Source of the DNA: Chloroflexi bacterium UBA4736
GTDB lineage: Bacteria > Chloroflexota > Dormibacteria > Dormibacterales > Dormibacteraceae
NCBI GenBank assembly: GCA_002404015.1
Contig: DHIW01000069.1
Coordinates: 83,107-112,191 of the forward strand
Direction: 5' to 3'
Length of the DNA: 29,085 nt
Shown: positions 1 to 6,945 of the stretch, one piece after another
How positions within the stretch are numbered: the stretch's first letter is position 1
Layout: the number at the start of each line of letters is the position of its first letter
Made by a program: the position numbers and the translations under genes
Notes under the pieces: model-generated
Told to the model about the DNA's origin: nothing
The model's database searches: none
Seen by the model: the letters and a program-made list of their open reading frames with translations, nothing else

Positions 1-103
1 TCCTGCGATCCTCGCGACGCGTATCTCCAATACGCTTTGCTCCGGTTCTCGGAGTCGCCTAGGATTTGGGCCACCCGGTCACCGAATCCCTCGCCGACCT
101 TTT

Positions 104-925
104 TCAGCGCCCTGCTAGGTCGGCCAGGTCGACCTGGGCCCGGTAGACGCGCTGGGCGGGGCCGGACTGGACCAGCGAGCCATCAGACTCCCGGCGGATC
201 GCCAGCGAGCCGCCGGGCATGTCGACGGTGATCCTGGCGTCAGCCAGACCCTCCCGCATGAGCGCCGCCGCGACCGCGCTCGCCGAGGTGCCCGAGGCCA
301 GCGTGTAGCCGGCCCCCCGCTCCCAGATCTCGATCCGGGCCCGGTCGCGGGCGAGCGGCTCGACCAGCTGCACGTTCGTGCGCTGTGGAAAGCGGGCATG
401 CCCTTCCAGGACCGGCCCCAGCTCACGCACGCGCTCGGGCGTGACCAGCTCGCCGAAGACGACGCAGTGCGGGTTGCCGACGGAGACCAGCCGGCACCGC
501 AGCGCGCCCAGCGGCGTCTCGATCGTCACCATCTCGTCCGGCTCCAGCACCGGCGCCCCGATGTCCAGCTCGCAGCTGACCCGGCCTCCCTCCACCGAGA
601 GCACGCGAGCCGCGTTCCGGCGTCCGCCCGCCGTCAGGTCGAACTCGGAGGCCGCGCCGTGCTCGAGCACGGCGTGGGCGGCCGCGATCCGCAGGCCGTT
701 GCCGCTCCTCTCGGCCTCGGAGGAGTCGGGGTTGAAGACCCGGACCGCAAAGGAGGCTGGATCGAAGGCGATCAGACCGTCCGCGCCGAGGCCCCGGTGC
801 CGGTCGCAGAGCGCCGGCAGTGCAGCCACCACCTCGTCCAGGGCGGCCGGCAGGTCGAGCACCAGGTAGTCGTTGCCGAGGGCCTGGTACTTGACGAGGT
901 GCAGGATGGAATTGCGGGCGGCCAT
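104..925 (-). CDS. dapF: Diaminopimelate epimerase-family protein with Ser in place of both catalytic Cys
   Basis: The family interconverts LL- and meso-diaminopimelate for lysine and peptidoglycan synthesis, using two cysteines as acid and base. The 273-aa length and two-lobed layout fit: N-terminal KYQALGNDYLVLD, RHRGLGADG near 43-50, SVGNPHC near 148-154, and the second-lobe ERGAGYTLASG near 202-212. The loop normally reading CGNG reads SGNG (Ser74, codon AGC). The loop normally reading ACGTGA reads ASGTSA (Ser211, codon TCG). The usual GAGET is GAGYT and NADGS is NPDSS. Start is the ATG at 925, with AGGAAC five bases upstream and a TATAGG -10-like box further up. No other lysine genes are adjacent. 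Membership of the fold is clear; ordinary epimerase activity is doubtful, so the symbol marks the family rather than a proven function. It may belong to a divergent DapF-like subgroup with another substrate. Confidence 0.85.
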   Translation of the reverse strand: MAARNSILHLVKYQALGNDYLVLDLPAALDEVVAALPALCDRHRGLGADGLIAFDPASFAVRVFNPDSSEAERSGNGLRIAAAHAVLEHGAASEFDLTAGGRRNAARVLSVEGGRVSCELDIGAPVLEPDEMVTIETPLGALRCRLVSVGNPHCVVFGELVTPERVRELGPVLEGHARFPQRTNVQLVEPLARDRARIEIWERGAGYTLASGTSASAVAAALMREGLADARITVDMPGGSLAIRRESDGSLVQSGPAQRVYRAQVDLADLAGR

Positions 926-1109
926 GCGAGGTTCCTAAAATCCTATAGATGCACTGGCAGATCGCCTGGCCTGCCCAGCGTCTGACTCAGCGGCCGGCCT
1001 GCTTCTGTAACTAGGCCCTGCCTCTGCGCGCCGTCGACGCGCGCTCCCGGAAACGATCGCAGCATCCGCAAGCAACCCTTCCATTTCCGCCATTTGGAGG
1101 TATCTCAAA

Positions 1110-1958
1110 TTGGGAACAAACGGTAATTTCGCCAACCCCGACGCCCTGGTCTCGACCCAGTGGATCGTTGAGCACGGCAAGGATCCCGGCCTCCGCCTGA
1201 TCGAGGTCGACGTCGACCCGAGCGCCTACAACGGCGGCCACATCGAGGGCGCCGTGGGCTGGGACTGGCGCCAGGACCTTCAGGACCAGACCGTTCGCGA
1301 CCTTGCCGGCAAGGAGGCGCTGGAGCGCAAGCTGGGCGAGAGCGGCGTCGATTCGGACACCACCGTCGTGCTGTACGGCGACAACAACAACTGGTTCGCC
1401 GCCTACGCGTACTGGGCCCTCAAGTACTACGGCTTCGACAAGGTCAAGCTGATCAACGGCGGCCGCGTGAAGTGGGAGAAGGAGGGCCGCCCCTACACCA
1501 CCGACGTGCCCAGCCACCAGCCCGGCCAGTTCAAGTTCAGCGGCCAGCCGCGCGAGGAGCTACGCGCCTATCGCAACCAGGTCGCCGACCGGATCGGTAA
1601 GGCCGGCCTGGTCGACGTTCGCTCCCCGGGCGAGTACTCGGGCCAGCTGCTGGCGCCGGAGAACCTTCCCCAGGAGGGCGCCCAGCGCGGCGGCCACATT
1701 CCGACCGCCGTCAACGTGCCCTGGGCCCAGGCCGTGCAGGAGGACGGCAGCTTCAAATCGGCCGACGACCTGACTCAGCTCTACGGCGGCAAGGGGATCG
1801 GCCCCGACCGCGAGGTCATCGCCTACTGCCGGATCGGCGAGCGTTCGGCCCACACCTGGTTCGTGCTCAAGGAGCTGCTCGGTTACCCGGACGTCCGCAA
1901 CTACGACGGCTCGTGGACCGAGTGGGGCAGCACGATCCGCGTGCCCATCGAGAAGTAG
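1110..1958 (+). CDS. sseA: Thiosulfate sulfurtransferase (two-domain rhodanese, CysA/SseA type)
   Basis: Rhodaneses move a sulfane sulfur from thiosulfate or another donor to a thiophilic acceptor through a cysteine persulfide. The 282 residues hold two rhodanese domains: an inactive N-terminal one (about 15-130, with the GHIEGAVGWDW segment) and a catalytic C-terminal one (about 160-280). The active loop CRIGERS with Cys240 is the form seen in actinobacterial CysA-type enzymes. The start is a TTG preceded by GGAGG with a 9-nt spacer, which decides the start clearly. The methanethiol oxidase homologue follows 13 bp downstream, so co-transcription is likely. Because methanethiol oxidation releases sulfide, a sulfur carrier next to it makes functional sense; that link is inference. 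Cytosolic, no signal peptide. Confidence 0.93.
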   Translation: MGTNGNFANPDALVSTQWIVEHGKDPGLRLIEVDVDPSAYNGGHIEGAVGWDWRQDLQDQTVRDLAGKEALERKLGESGVDSDTTVVLYGDNNNWFAAYAYWALKYYGFDKVKLINGGRVKWEKEGRPYTTDVPSHQPGQFKFSGQPREELRAYRNQVADRIGKAGLVDVRSPGEYSGQLLAPENLPQEGAQRGGHIPTAVNVPWAQAVQEDGSFKSADDLTQLYGGKGIGPDREVIAYCRIGERSAHTWFVLKELLGYPDVRNYDGSWTEWGSTIRVPIEK

Positions 1959-1971
1959 GAGGCTTTCCAAA

Positions 1972-3357
1972 ATGGCGACCCTTCTCCGACCGGATCCCAC
2001 CTTTTACGCGTCGGCCAAGGACGCCGCCAAGGCGCCTGTCGAGACGCTGGCGTACATGGTCACGCTCGACCCTACGTTCCAGAAGCCCGACGCCCTCGAG
2101 GTGCTCGATGTCGACCCCAAGTCGAGCACCTACGGCCAATCCGTCGGCCGGCTCGAGATGCCGAACGCCGGCGACGAGCTGCATCACTTCGGCTGGAACG
2201 CGTGCAGCTCGGCCCTCTGCCCGTTCGCGCCCCATCCCCACGTGGAGCGGCGCTACCTTGTGATCCCGGGCCTCCGCTCGTCGAGGATCTACATCGTCGA
2301 CACCAAGCCCGACCCCCGGAACCCGAAGATCATCAAGACCATCGAGCCGGAGGAGCTGGCCCGGAAGACCGGTTACAGCCGGCCCCACACCAGCCACTGC
2401 GGTCCCGACGGCATCTACATGAGCGCCCTGGGCAACGTCGATGGCGACGAGCCGGGCGGCATCTTCATCATCGACCACGAGACCTTCGAGCTGAAGGGCG
2501 CCTGGGAGAAGGACAGGGGGCCCCAGCGGCTCGCCTACGACTTCTGGTGGCACCTCGGCCAGGACATCCTCATCAGCAGCGAGTGGGGCACCCCCAAGAT
2601 GGTCGAGAACGGCCTCAACGGGGAGATCCTCATGAGCGCCGGCTACGGCCACCAGCTCCATATCTGGGACCTGCCCGGCCGCACCCATAAGCAGACGATC
2701 GACCTCGGCAAGGAGAACCAGATGGTCCTCGAGCTGCGGCCGTCGCACGACCCCAACCAGACCTTCGGCTTCGTGGGAGTGGTCACCAGCCTGGCCGACC
2801 TTTCGGGTTCCATCTGGACCTGGCACAAGGACGGCTCGGAGTGGAAGGCCACGAAGGTCATCACCATCCCGGCCGAACCTGCCGACCCGGCGGACCTGCC
2901 GCCGGTGCTGCAGCCGTTCAAGGCGGTGCCGCCGCTGATCACGGACATCAACCTCTCGCTTGACGACCGCTGGCTCTACGTGTCCTGCTGGGGTACGGGC
3001 GAGATCAAGCAGTTCGACGTCAGCGACCCGTTCAAGCCACGCGAGACCGGTTCGGTTCACCTGGGCGGCATCGTCCGCAAGGCGGCGCACCCTGGCTCAG
3101 GGCCGCTCAACGGCGGTCCCCAGATGGTCGAGCTGAGCCGCGACGGGCGGCGGGTGTATCTCAGCAACTCGCTCTACGCGTCCTGGGACGAGCAGTTCTA
3201 CCCGGAGGGTGTCAAGGGCTGGGTGACCCGCCTCGACGCCGGGCCGGACGGCGGACTTGAGCCGACTGAGGACTTCTTCCTGGAAACAGCCCAGCGCAGC
3301 CATCAGATCCACCTGGAGGGCGGAGACGCATCGTCCGATTCCTACTGCTTCGCCTGA
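1972..3357 (+). CDS. mtoX: Selenium-binding protein 56 family / methanethiol oxidase
   Basis: SBP56 proteins are beta-propellers; bacterial MtoX and human SELENBP1 oxidise methanethiol to formaldehyde, hydrogen sulfide and hydrogen peroxide, with copper implicated. The 461-aa length is normal. Family hallmarks are visible: HHFGWNACSSA at 71-81 (paired His71/His72 and Cys78), RPHTSHCG around 137-144, FWWH near 187, the DINLSLDDRWLYVSCWGTG strand near 325, and the extreme C-terminal SHQIHLEGGDASSDSYCFA. The conserved histidines thought to bind metal are therefore retained. There is no obvious Tat or Sec signal, whereas some characterised methylotroph enzymes are periplasmic, so this copy may be cytosolic. 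It sits between a rhodanese and a small membrane protein gene. No SCO1/SenC-type copper chaperone is seen in the window. Confidence 0.92.
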   Translation: MATLLRPDPTFYASAKDAAKAPVETLAYMVTLDPTFQKPDALEVLDVDPKSSTYGQSVGRLEMPNAGDELHHFGWNACSSALCPFAPHPHVERRYLVIPGLRSSRIYIVDTKPDPRNPKIIKTIEPEELARKTGYSRPHTSHCGPDGIYMSALGNVDGDEPGGIFIIDHETFELKGAWEKDRGPQRLAYDFWWHLGQDILISSEWGTPKMVENGLNGEILMSAGYGHQLHIWDLPGRTHKQTIDLGKENQMVLELRPSHDPNQTFGFVGVVTSLADLSGSIWTWHKDGSEWKATKVITIPAEPADPADLPPVLQPFKAVPPLITDINLSLDDRWLYVSCWGTGEIKQFDVSDPFKPRETGSVHLGGIVRKAAHPGSGPLNGGPQMVELSRDGRRVYLSNSLYASWDEQFYPEGVKGWVTRLDAGPDGGLEPTEDFFLETAQRSHQIHLEGGDASSDSYCFA

Positions 3358-3379
3358 TCCATACTGCCGACCGTAGGGG

Positions 3380-4021
3380 ATGAGCTGGGCCAACCTCTGG
3401 CCGTTCGTGACGTTTGCGTTGCTCGGCGCCTACCACGGCGTCAACCCCGGCATGGGCTGGCTGTTCGCGGTGGCTCGGGGCCTGCAGGAGAAGCAGCGGT
3501 CGGCAGTGCTGCGCTCGCTGCTGCCGATCGCGCTGGGCCACGAGGCCTCGATCATCAGCGTGGTGCTGGTGGTCGGGGCGGCCCAGGCCGTGGTCTCGCC
3601 GGTGCTGCTGCGGCTCACTGCGGCGCTGTTCCTGGTCTGCTTCGCCGTCTACCGGCTCAACCGCCGAATGGCCCACCCCCGCGGCTTCGGCATGCGGGTC
3701 GGCCCCGTCCGGCTGGCGGCCTGGTCCTTCCTGATGTCCTCCGCCCACGGTGCCGGCCTGATGCTGGTGCCGGTCGTCCTCGGCTGGCGGTTGGCCGCCA
3801 GCCAGGAGGCGGTGCTGCCGGTCGGCTCCCTGCTGGCCGGGCGGGCTCTGATCGCCGGCACGGTTCACACGGCCGCCATGCTGCTCGTGATGGGCGTGGT
3901 CGCCCTGGTCGTGTACGAGAAGGTAGGCGTCGGGATGCTCCGTAAGAGCTGGTTCAACCTGGACCTGGCCTGGACGGTCGCGCTGCTGGGCGCGGCGGCG
4001 GTCACGCTCATCACGGCCTAG
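3380..4021 (+). CDS. Six-TM-like membrane protein resembling the NicO/RcnA/UreH group
   Basis: This 213-aa protein is almost entirely hydrophobic, with about six predicted membrane spans. The first span ends in GAYHGVNPGMGW and the second begins with GHEASI, matching the order of the AlHGlePGH and SHT-type motifs of RcnA/NicO metal exporters and the UreH-like superfamily. The two histidines and the Pro-Gly turn are kept, while the typical His-rich loop is missing. A third conserved-looking His lies in GTVHTAA near residue 167. It starts 22 bp after the methanethiol oxidase gene on the same strand and probably shares its transcript. A role in export or in copper/nickel supply for that enzyme is possible but unproven. 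The ATG has a G-rich stretch immediately before it rather than at normal Shine-Dalgarno distance. Confidence 0.6.
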   Translation: MSWANLWPFVTFALLGAYHGVNPGMGWLFAVARGLQEKQRSAVLRSLLPIALGHEASIISVVLVVGAAQAVVSPVLLRLTAALFLVCFAVYRLNRRMAHPRGFGMRVGPVRLAAWSFLMSSAHGAGLMLVPVVLGWRLAASQEAVLPVGSLLAGRALIAGTVHTAAMLLVMGVVALVVYEKVGVGMLRKSWFNLDLAWTVALLGAAAVTLITA

Positions 4022-4041
4022 GGTCCGGCTATCCTGAGCCC

Positions 4042-5286
4042 GTGAGGCGCTTTGGGGGCGCGCTCCTCGCCCTACTCATCCTGGTTGCCGCCGCCTGCTC
4101 GGAGTCGCGGCCGGCGGTCAAGCCGCTGGTGCTGGGTGCGATCTACCCGCTCTCCGGTCCACAGGCGCCCGGCGGCCATGACGAGTTGGCCGGGCTCCGG
4201 GCCGCGCTGCGCCTGGCCCAGGCCACGGGTGCGCTGGGCAGCCGCCAGGTTCAGTTGAGGGTGATCGACGCCACCACGCCCGCGCAGGCTGTGGCCGCGG
4301 TCGACCGCCTGATCGACGAGGACCACGTGGCGCTCATCTTCGGGACCTACGGCAGCACCCTGGCCGAGCCCGCCGCCGCCAGGGCTGACCAGCGCAAGAC
4401 CATCTACTGGGAGACGGGCGCCGTATCCGACGGTGTCACGCGCAACCGCCACTACGTTTTCCGAACCGTGGCGACGGGGGACAACCTGGGCCGCATGGCG
4501 GTGGACTTCACACGCAGTGTCCTGGTCCCGGCGGCCGGGCTGCAGCCGGCGTCCACCCGGTCTGTGATCATCAGCGTGGACGACGTCTACGGGCGCTCGG
4601 TGGGCGATGGGGAGGCGGCGCGGGCGGCGGCGCTCGGCATGCCCGTGGTGGACCGGATCGTCTACAACGCCTCCGCCTTTGACGCCGGCCAGGTCGCCGA
4701 CCGCCTGGCCGCCGACCGCGCCGACTACCTGTGGGACGTCAGCTACATCGACGACGGGGTGGCGATCTGGAAGGCGGTGGTGGAGCGCAACGTCCCCCTG
4801 CGCGCCGCGGTGGGCACCAGCTCCGCGTTCTGCACGCCGGACTTCGGGAAGCGGCTGGGCGCCGCGGCCGTGGGCGTGTTCGCCGCCGACAAGCCGGACG
4901 ACCAGGTCAGCCCGGGCGCGCTCTCCCCGGATGGCCGCTCCCTGCTGGCCCAGGCCAGGGCCGTGTACGCGTCCCAGAACTCGGGAAGCTCGATGAGCAT
5001 CCCGGCGGTGGCGGGCTTCATCGGCGGTTGGGCCGTCTTCCACGAGGTTTTCCCGCGGGTGGCGGACGAGGTCACGCCGGACAAGCTGCGCGTCGCGGCG
5101 CTGCAGGTCAACGTACCCGCCGGCGACGCGATCAACGGCGGCGGCATCGCCTTCAACACGGGCAACCTGGCCGACGTCGGTCAGAACCGGCTGGCCGCGG
5201 CGGTCGTGGGGCAGTGGCAGGCGGTCGGCCAGATGAAGGTCGTCTGGCCGGCCGCCTACGCGAACGCCCAGCCGATCTCGCACTAG
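4042..5286 (+). CDS. ABC transporter substrate-binding lipoprotein, branched-chain amino acid (LivJ/HAAT) type
   Basis: Type I periplasmic binding proteins of this family capture branched-chain amino acids, amides, urea or related solutes for an ABC importer. The N-terminus is a lipoprotein signal: basic MRRF, a hydrophobic stretch, then AAAC with Cys19 as the lipidated residue. The mature part begins with GAIYPLSGPQAPGG, the usual first strand-helix of the family, and FGTYGS near residue 97 is the second ligand-loop region. The 414 residues are a normal full length. The GTG start lies 20 bp after the preceding membrane gene. No permease or ATPase genes adjoin it, so the partner transporter must be elsewhere or the protein acts as an orphan sensor or scavenger. 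The ligand cannot be told from sequence. Confidence 0.85.
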   Translation: MRRFGGALLALLILVAAACSESRPAVKPLVLGAIYPLSGPQAPGGHDELAGLRAALRLAQATGALGSRQVQLRVIDATTPAQAVAAVDRLIDEDHVALIFGTYGSTLAEPAAARADQRKTIYWETGAVSDGVTRNRHYVFRTVATGDNLGRMAVDFTRSVLVPAAGLQPASTRSVIISVDDVYGRSVGDGEAARAAALGMPVVDRIVYNASAFDAGQVADRLAADRADYLWDVSYIDDGVAIWKAVVERNVPLRAAVGTSSAFCTPDFGKRLGAAAVGVFAADKPDDQVSPGALSPDGRSLLAQARAVYASQNSGSSMSIPAVAGFIGGWAVFHEVFPRVADEVTPDKLRVAALQVNVPAGDAINGGGIAFNTGNLADVGQNRLAAAVVGQWQAVGQMKVVWPAAYANAQPISH

Positions 5287-5380
5287 TGGGCGCTGCTGAC
5301 CGCCTCTGGGCGGGCTCGGAATTCCTGGCTGATGGATTCGGAACGGCGTCGCGTGGCGACGTAGCGCATACTCGACGGGA

Positions 5381-5557
5381 ATGCGAATGCGAAAGCTGTC
5401 CGACTGGCTGCCCTTCATATCCAAGGGGACCCGCGAGAAGAGGGACCAGGAGAAGCTGCAGGCGAATAACCTGGAGCTGCTGCGACAGCGTCAGGCCCAC
5501 TACCGGACCGTGACCCAGTCGGACTCTAGCGGGAACGACACCCGCGGGGAGCACTGA
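5381..5557 (+). CDS. Small charged protein upstream of bS21
   Basis: A 58-codon frame starting at ATG (a second in-frame ATG follows at 5387) encodes a strongly charged peptide beginning MRMRKLSDWLPF, followed by a Lys/Arg/Glu/Gln-rich helix (about 17-42) and a polar tail ending RGEH. I do not recognise a family. The stop is 42 bp before the preferred start of the bS21 gene, and 9 bp before a possible TTG start, so the two are probably co-transcribed and could be translationally coupled. Codon third positions are G/C-rich like the neighbouring genes, supporting real coding. Function unknown. It could be an RNA- or ribosome-associated small protein, given position and charge, but that is a guess. 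Confidence 0.4.
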   Translation: MRMRKLSDWLPFISKGTREKRDQEKLQANNLELLRQRQAHYRTVTQSDSSGNDTRGEH

Positions 5558-5599
5558 CCCCCGGCCTTGCTGGATAAGCACCGCCAAGCCGGCACCAAG

Positions 5600-5794
5600 A
5601 TGGTGCTGGAGGGACCCGAGGACCTTGAGCTTGCGCTCCGCCTCTTCCGGGACGACAGCCTCATGGCCAAGGGCGAGGCTCGCCGTAAGAAGTACTTTGT
5701 GGCGCCCAGCGCGCGCCGCAAGCTGAAGTCGATCGCGGCTCGGAAGCGCGCCGCGCGCGCCAAGCGCAAGCGGTCGGCAGCGCCTCCGGCCTAG
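5600..5794 (+). CDS. rpsU: Small ribosomal subunit protein bS21
   Basis: bS21 binds the 30S platform near the anti-Shine-Dalgarno region of 16S rRNA and aids initiation. The sequence follows the family pattern: ELALRLFRD (family: ALRRFKR), then GEARRKKYFVAPSARRK (family: VRRREFYEKPSxxRK), then a Lys/Arg-rich tail with repeated AARKRAARAKRKR. From the ATG at 5600 it is 64 aa, the usual bS21 size. A TTG at 5567 would add 11 residues, and neither start has a good Shine-Dalgarno. It has its own downstream hairpin. bS21 is missing from most Actinobacteria, so its presence helps to place this genome elsewhere in the high-GC bacteria. Confidence 0.8.
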   Translation: MVLEGPEDLELALRLFRDDSLMAKGEARRKKYFVAPSARRKLKSIAARKRAARAKRKRSAAPPA

Positions 5795-5839
5795 CTTTTT
5801 CGGGGCCGCAGGGACCCCCTTTGGGGGACCCCCTCCCTA

Positions 5840-5868
5840 CCCTCCCGTACGGGGGAGGGAGATTCTTT
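5840..5868. terminator. GC-rich hairpin between convergent genes
   Basis: CCCTCCC at 5840-5846 pairs with GGGAGGG at 5853-5859 around a GTACGG loop and is followed by AGATTCTTT. A second CCCCC/GGGGG hairpin with a TTT loop lies just upstream at about 5815-5828. The site separates the convergent bS21 and CDP-alcohol transferase genes, so it could end transcription from the left. The T-tract is short, so a Rho-independent call is only moderately supported. Confidence 0.4.
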
Positions 5869-6373
5869 ACCAGACGGCCATCGCTGCCAGTTGGGCGGCT
5901 GCGCATAGTGGCGCAGCCCTTCGGGCAGCCCGGCGCAGCTTCGCCCACGGTGAGAGTGCGGCGCAGAGGGCGGCCATCTGGGTGATGCCCGCTGTCCGCT
6001 GCCAGGGCCGGTCGGGCTCGCGTTCGGATTGCTCCAGCAGGAACGCGTAGCGCAGGGCCGGCGCCAGCACGGCCCAGACCGGCAGGCGGCCCAGGCTCGC
6101 AGCGGCCACCGCGGCCCACAGCGTGAGCCACGAATCGGCCTCCAGGTCGAGCAGAGCGCCCAGGGCGCTCGAGCTGCCGGTGCGCCTCGCCAGGGGCCCG
6201 TCCAGCCAGTCAGCCGCGGTGCAGCCGGCCAGCAGCGCCACCCACGCCGGCCCCCTGCCGCGCCCGCTGAACGCAGTCCCGCAGAGCATCGCGGCGGCCG
6301 CGGCTCGGGACAGGGTGAGCAGGTGGGGCGCCGTCAGAAGCCGGCCGTCGGGCTCGATCCGGCGCCGGGCCAT
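5867..6373 (-). CDS. CDP-alcohol phosphatidyltransferase family membrane protein
   Basis: The family joins a CDP-activated lipid or alcohol to an alcohol acceptor in phospholipid synthesis. The signature D-x2-D-G-x2-A-R-x8-G-x3-D-x3-D is complete: DWLDGPLARR followed by G, D and D at the correct spacing (about residues 57-79). The rest is hydrophobic, with several membrane spans. From the ATG at 6373 it has 168 aa, slightly short for the family but containing the whole signature. The frame is open further upstream, but only through an Ala-rich run that overlaps the preceding gene. It lies 53 bp downstream of the GNAT gene in a minus-strand run with the nitrilase. Substrate (glycerol phosphate, inositol phosphate or other) cannot be assigned. 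Confidence 0.85.
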   Translation of the reverse strand: MARRRIEPDGRLLTAPHLLTLSRAAAAAMLCGTAFSGRGRGPAWVALLAGCTAADWLDGPLARRTGSSSALGALLDLEADSWLTLWAAVAAASLGRLPVWAVLAPALRYAFLLEQSEREPDRPWQRTAGITQMAALCAALSPWAKLRRAARRAAPLCAAAQLAAMAVW

Positions 6374-6426
6374 GGCCGTGAAGCCGGCCGCGGCGGCGGC
6401 GTTCGCGGCCGCGGCCGCCGCGTATC

Positions 6427-6936
6427 TCAGCGTTCGAGCGATCGCTGCAGCAGCGCGATGTCCATCCAGCGTGTGAACTTGTAGGCTGCGTTGGGGATGA
6501 TCCCCGCCTCCTCGAAGCCGAGCCGCTTGTGGAGCTTCAAGCTGGGCACGTTGTCTGTTGCCATGGTGGCCACGATCGTCTTGCAGTCGCGGAGACCGCG
6601 CGCCTCCTCGATCAGGTTCTTCAGAAGGTCGGCGCCCACTCCCTTGCCGTGGGCGAGCGGGTCCACGTAGACGAGGTCTTCGACCACGTCGAAGCCGCGC
6701 TGCTTCCACGGCAGCAGCCGCGCCCAGCCGATCACGTCCCCCTCGGCCTCGGCCACGAGCACGAAATTGCGGCCGGCGTGCATCTCCCACCAGCTCTCGG
6801 CCTCCTCCTTGGACAGCGGCTCGGAGTCGATGGTGGCGAAGGTCTGGTTGACCGCCCAGTTGTAGATGCCGACGATCGTGGGCAGGTCGTCCTTGGTGGC
6901 GGTGCGGATGGTGTGCGTCTTGCCGGCGGTGCTCAT
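6427..6936 (-). CDS. GNAT N-acetyltransferase, phosphinothricin-acetyltransferase-like
   Basis: The 169-aa protein has the acetyl-CoA-binding motif A, YVDPLAHGKGVGADLLKNL (about 90-108), containing the HGKGVG pyrophosphate loop. The N-terminal IRTATKDDLPTIVGIYN, followed by TFATIDSEPLS, and the C-terminal LHKRLGFEEAGIIPNAAYKF resemble Pat/Bar and YncA-type acetyltransferases that modify small amines such as phosphinothricin or methionine analogues. It starts 9 bp after the nitrilase stop, so it is very likely translated from the same mRNA. The substrate is unknown; amine detoxification is a reasonable guess from the family. Confidence 0.88.
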   Translation of the reverse strand: MSTAGKTHTIRTATKDDLPTIVGIYNWAVNQTFATIDSEPLSKEEAESWWEMHAGRNFVLVAEAEGDVIGWARLLPWKQRGFDVVEDLVYVDPLAHGKGVGADLLKNLIEEARGLRDCKTIVATMATDNVPSLKLHKRLGFEEAGIIPNAAYKFTRWMDIALLQRSLER

Positions 6937-6945
6937 CCCGGAAAG

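Noticed and set aside
37..231. Plus-strand frame at the left edge
   Set aside because: It overlaps the 3' end of the DapF-family gene and is Arg/Pro/Ser-rich with no motif; positions 1-103 show no clear gene.
926..1109. A sulfur-related riboswitch (SAM type) ahead of the rhodanese gene
   Set aside because: I could not find the conserved SAM-I core or pairing pattern; the region shows only a weak -10-like box for the divergent gene and the Shine-Dalgarno of the rhodanese gene.
1867..5424. Long minus-strand open frames opposite the SBP56 and LivJ-type genes
   Set aside because: They are antisense frames kept open by high GC; translations are low-complexity Arg/Gly/Pro/Val with no family motifs, while the plus-strand genes are unmistakable.
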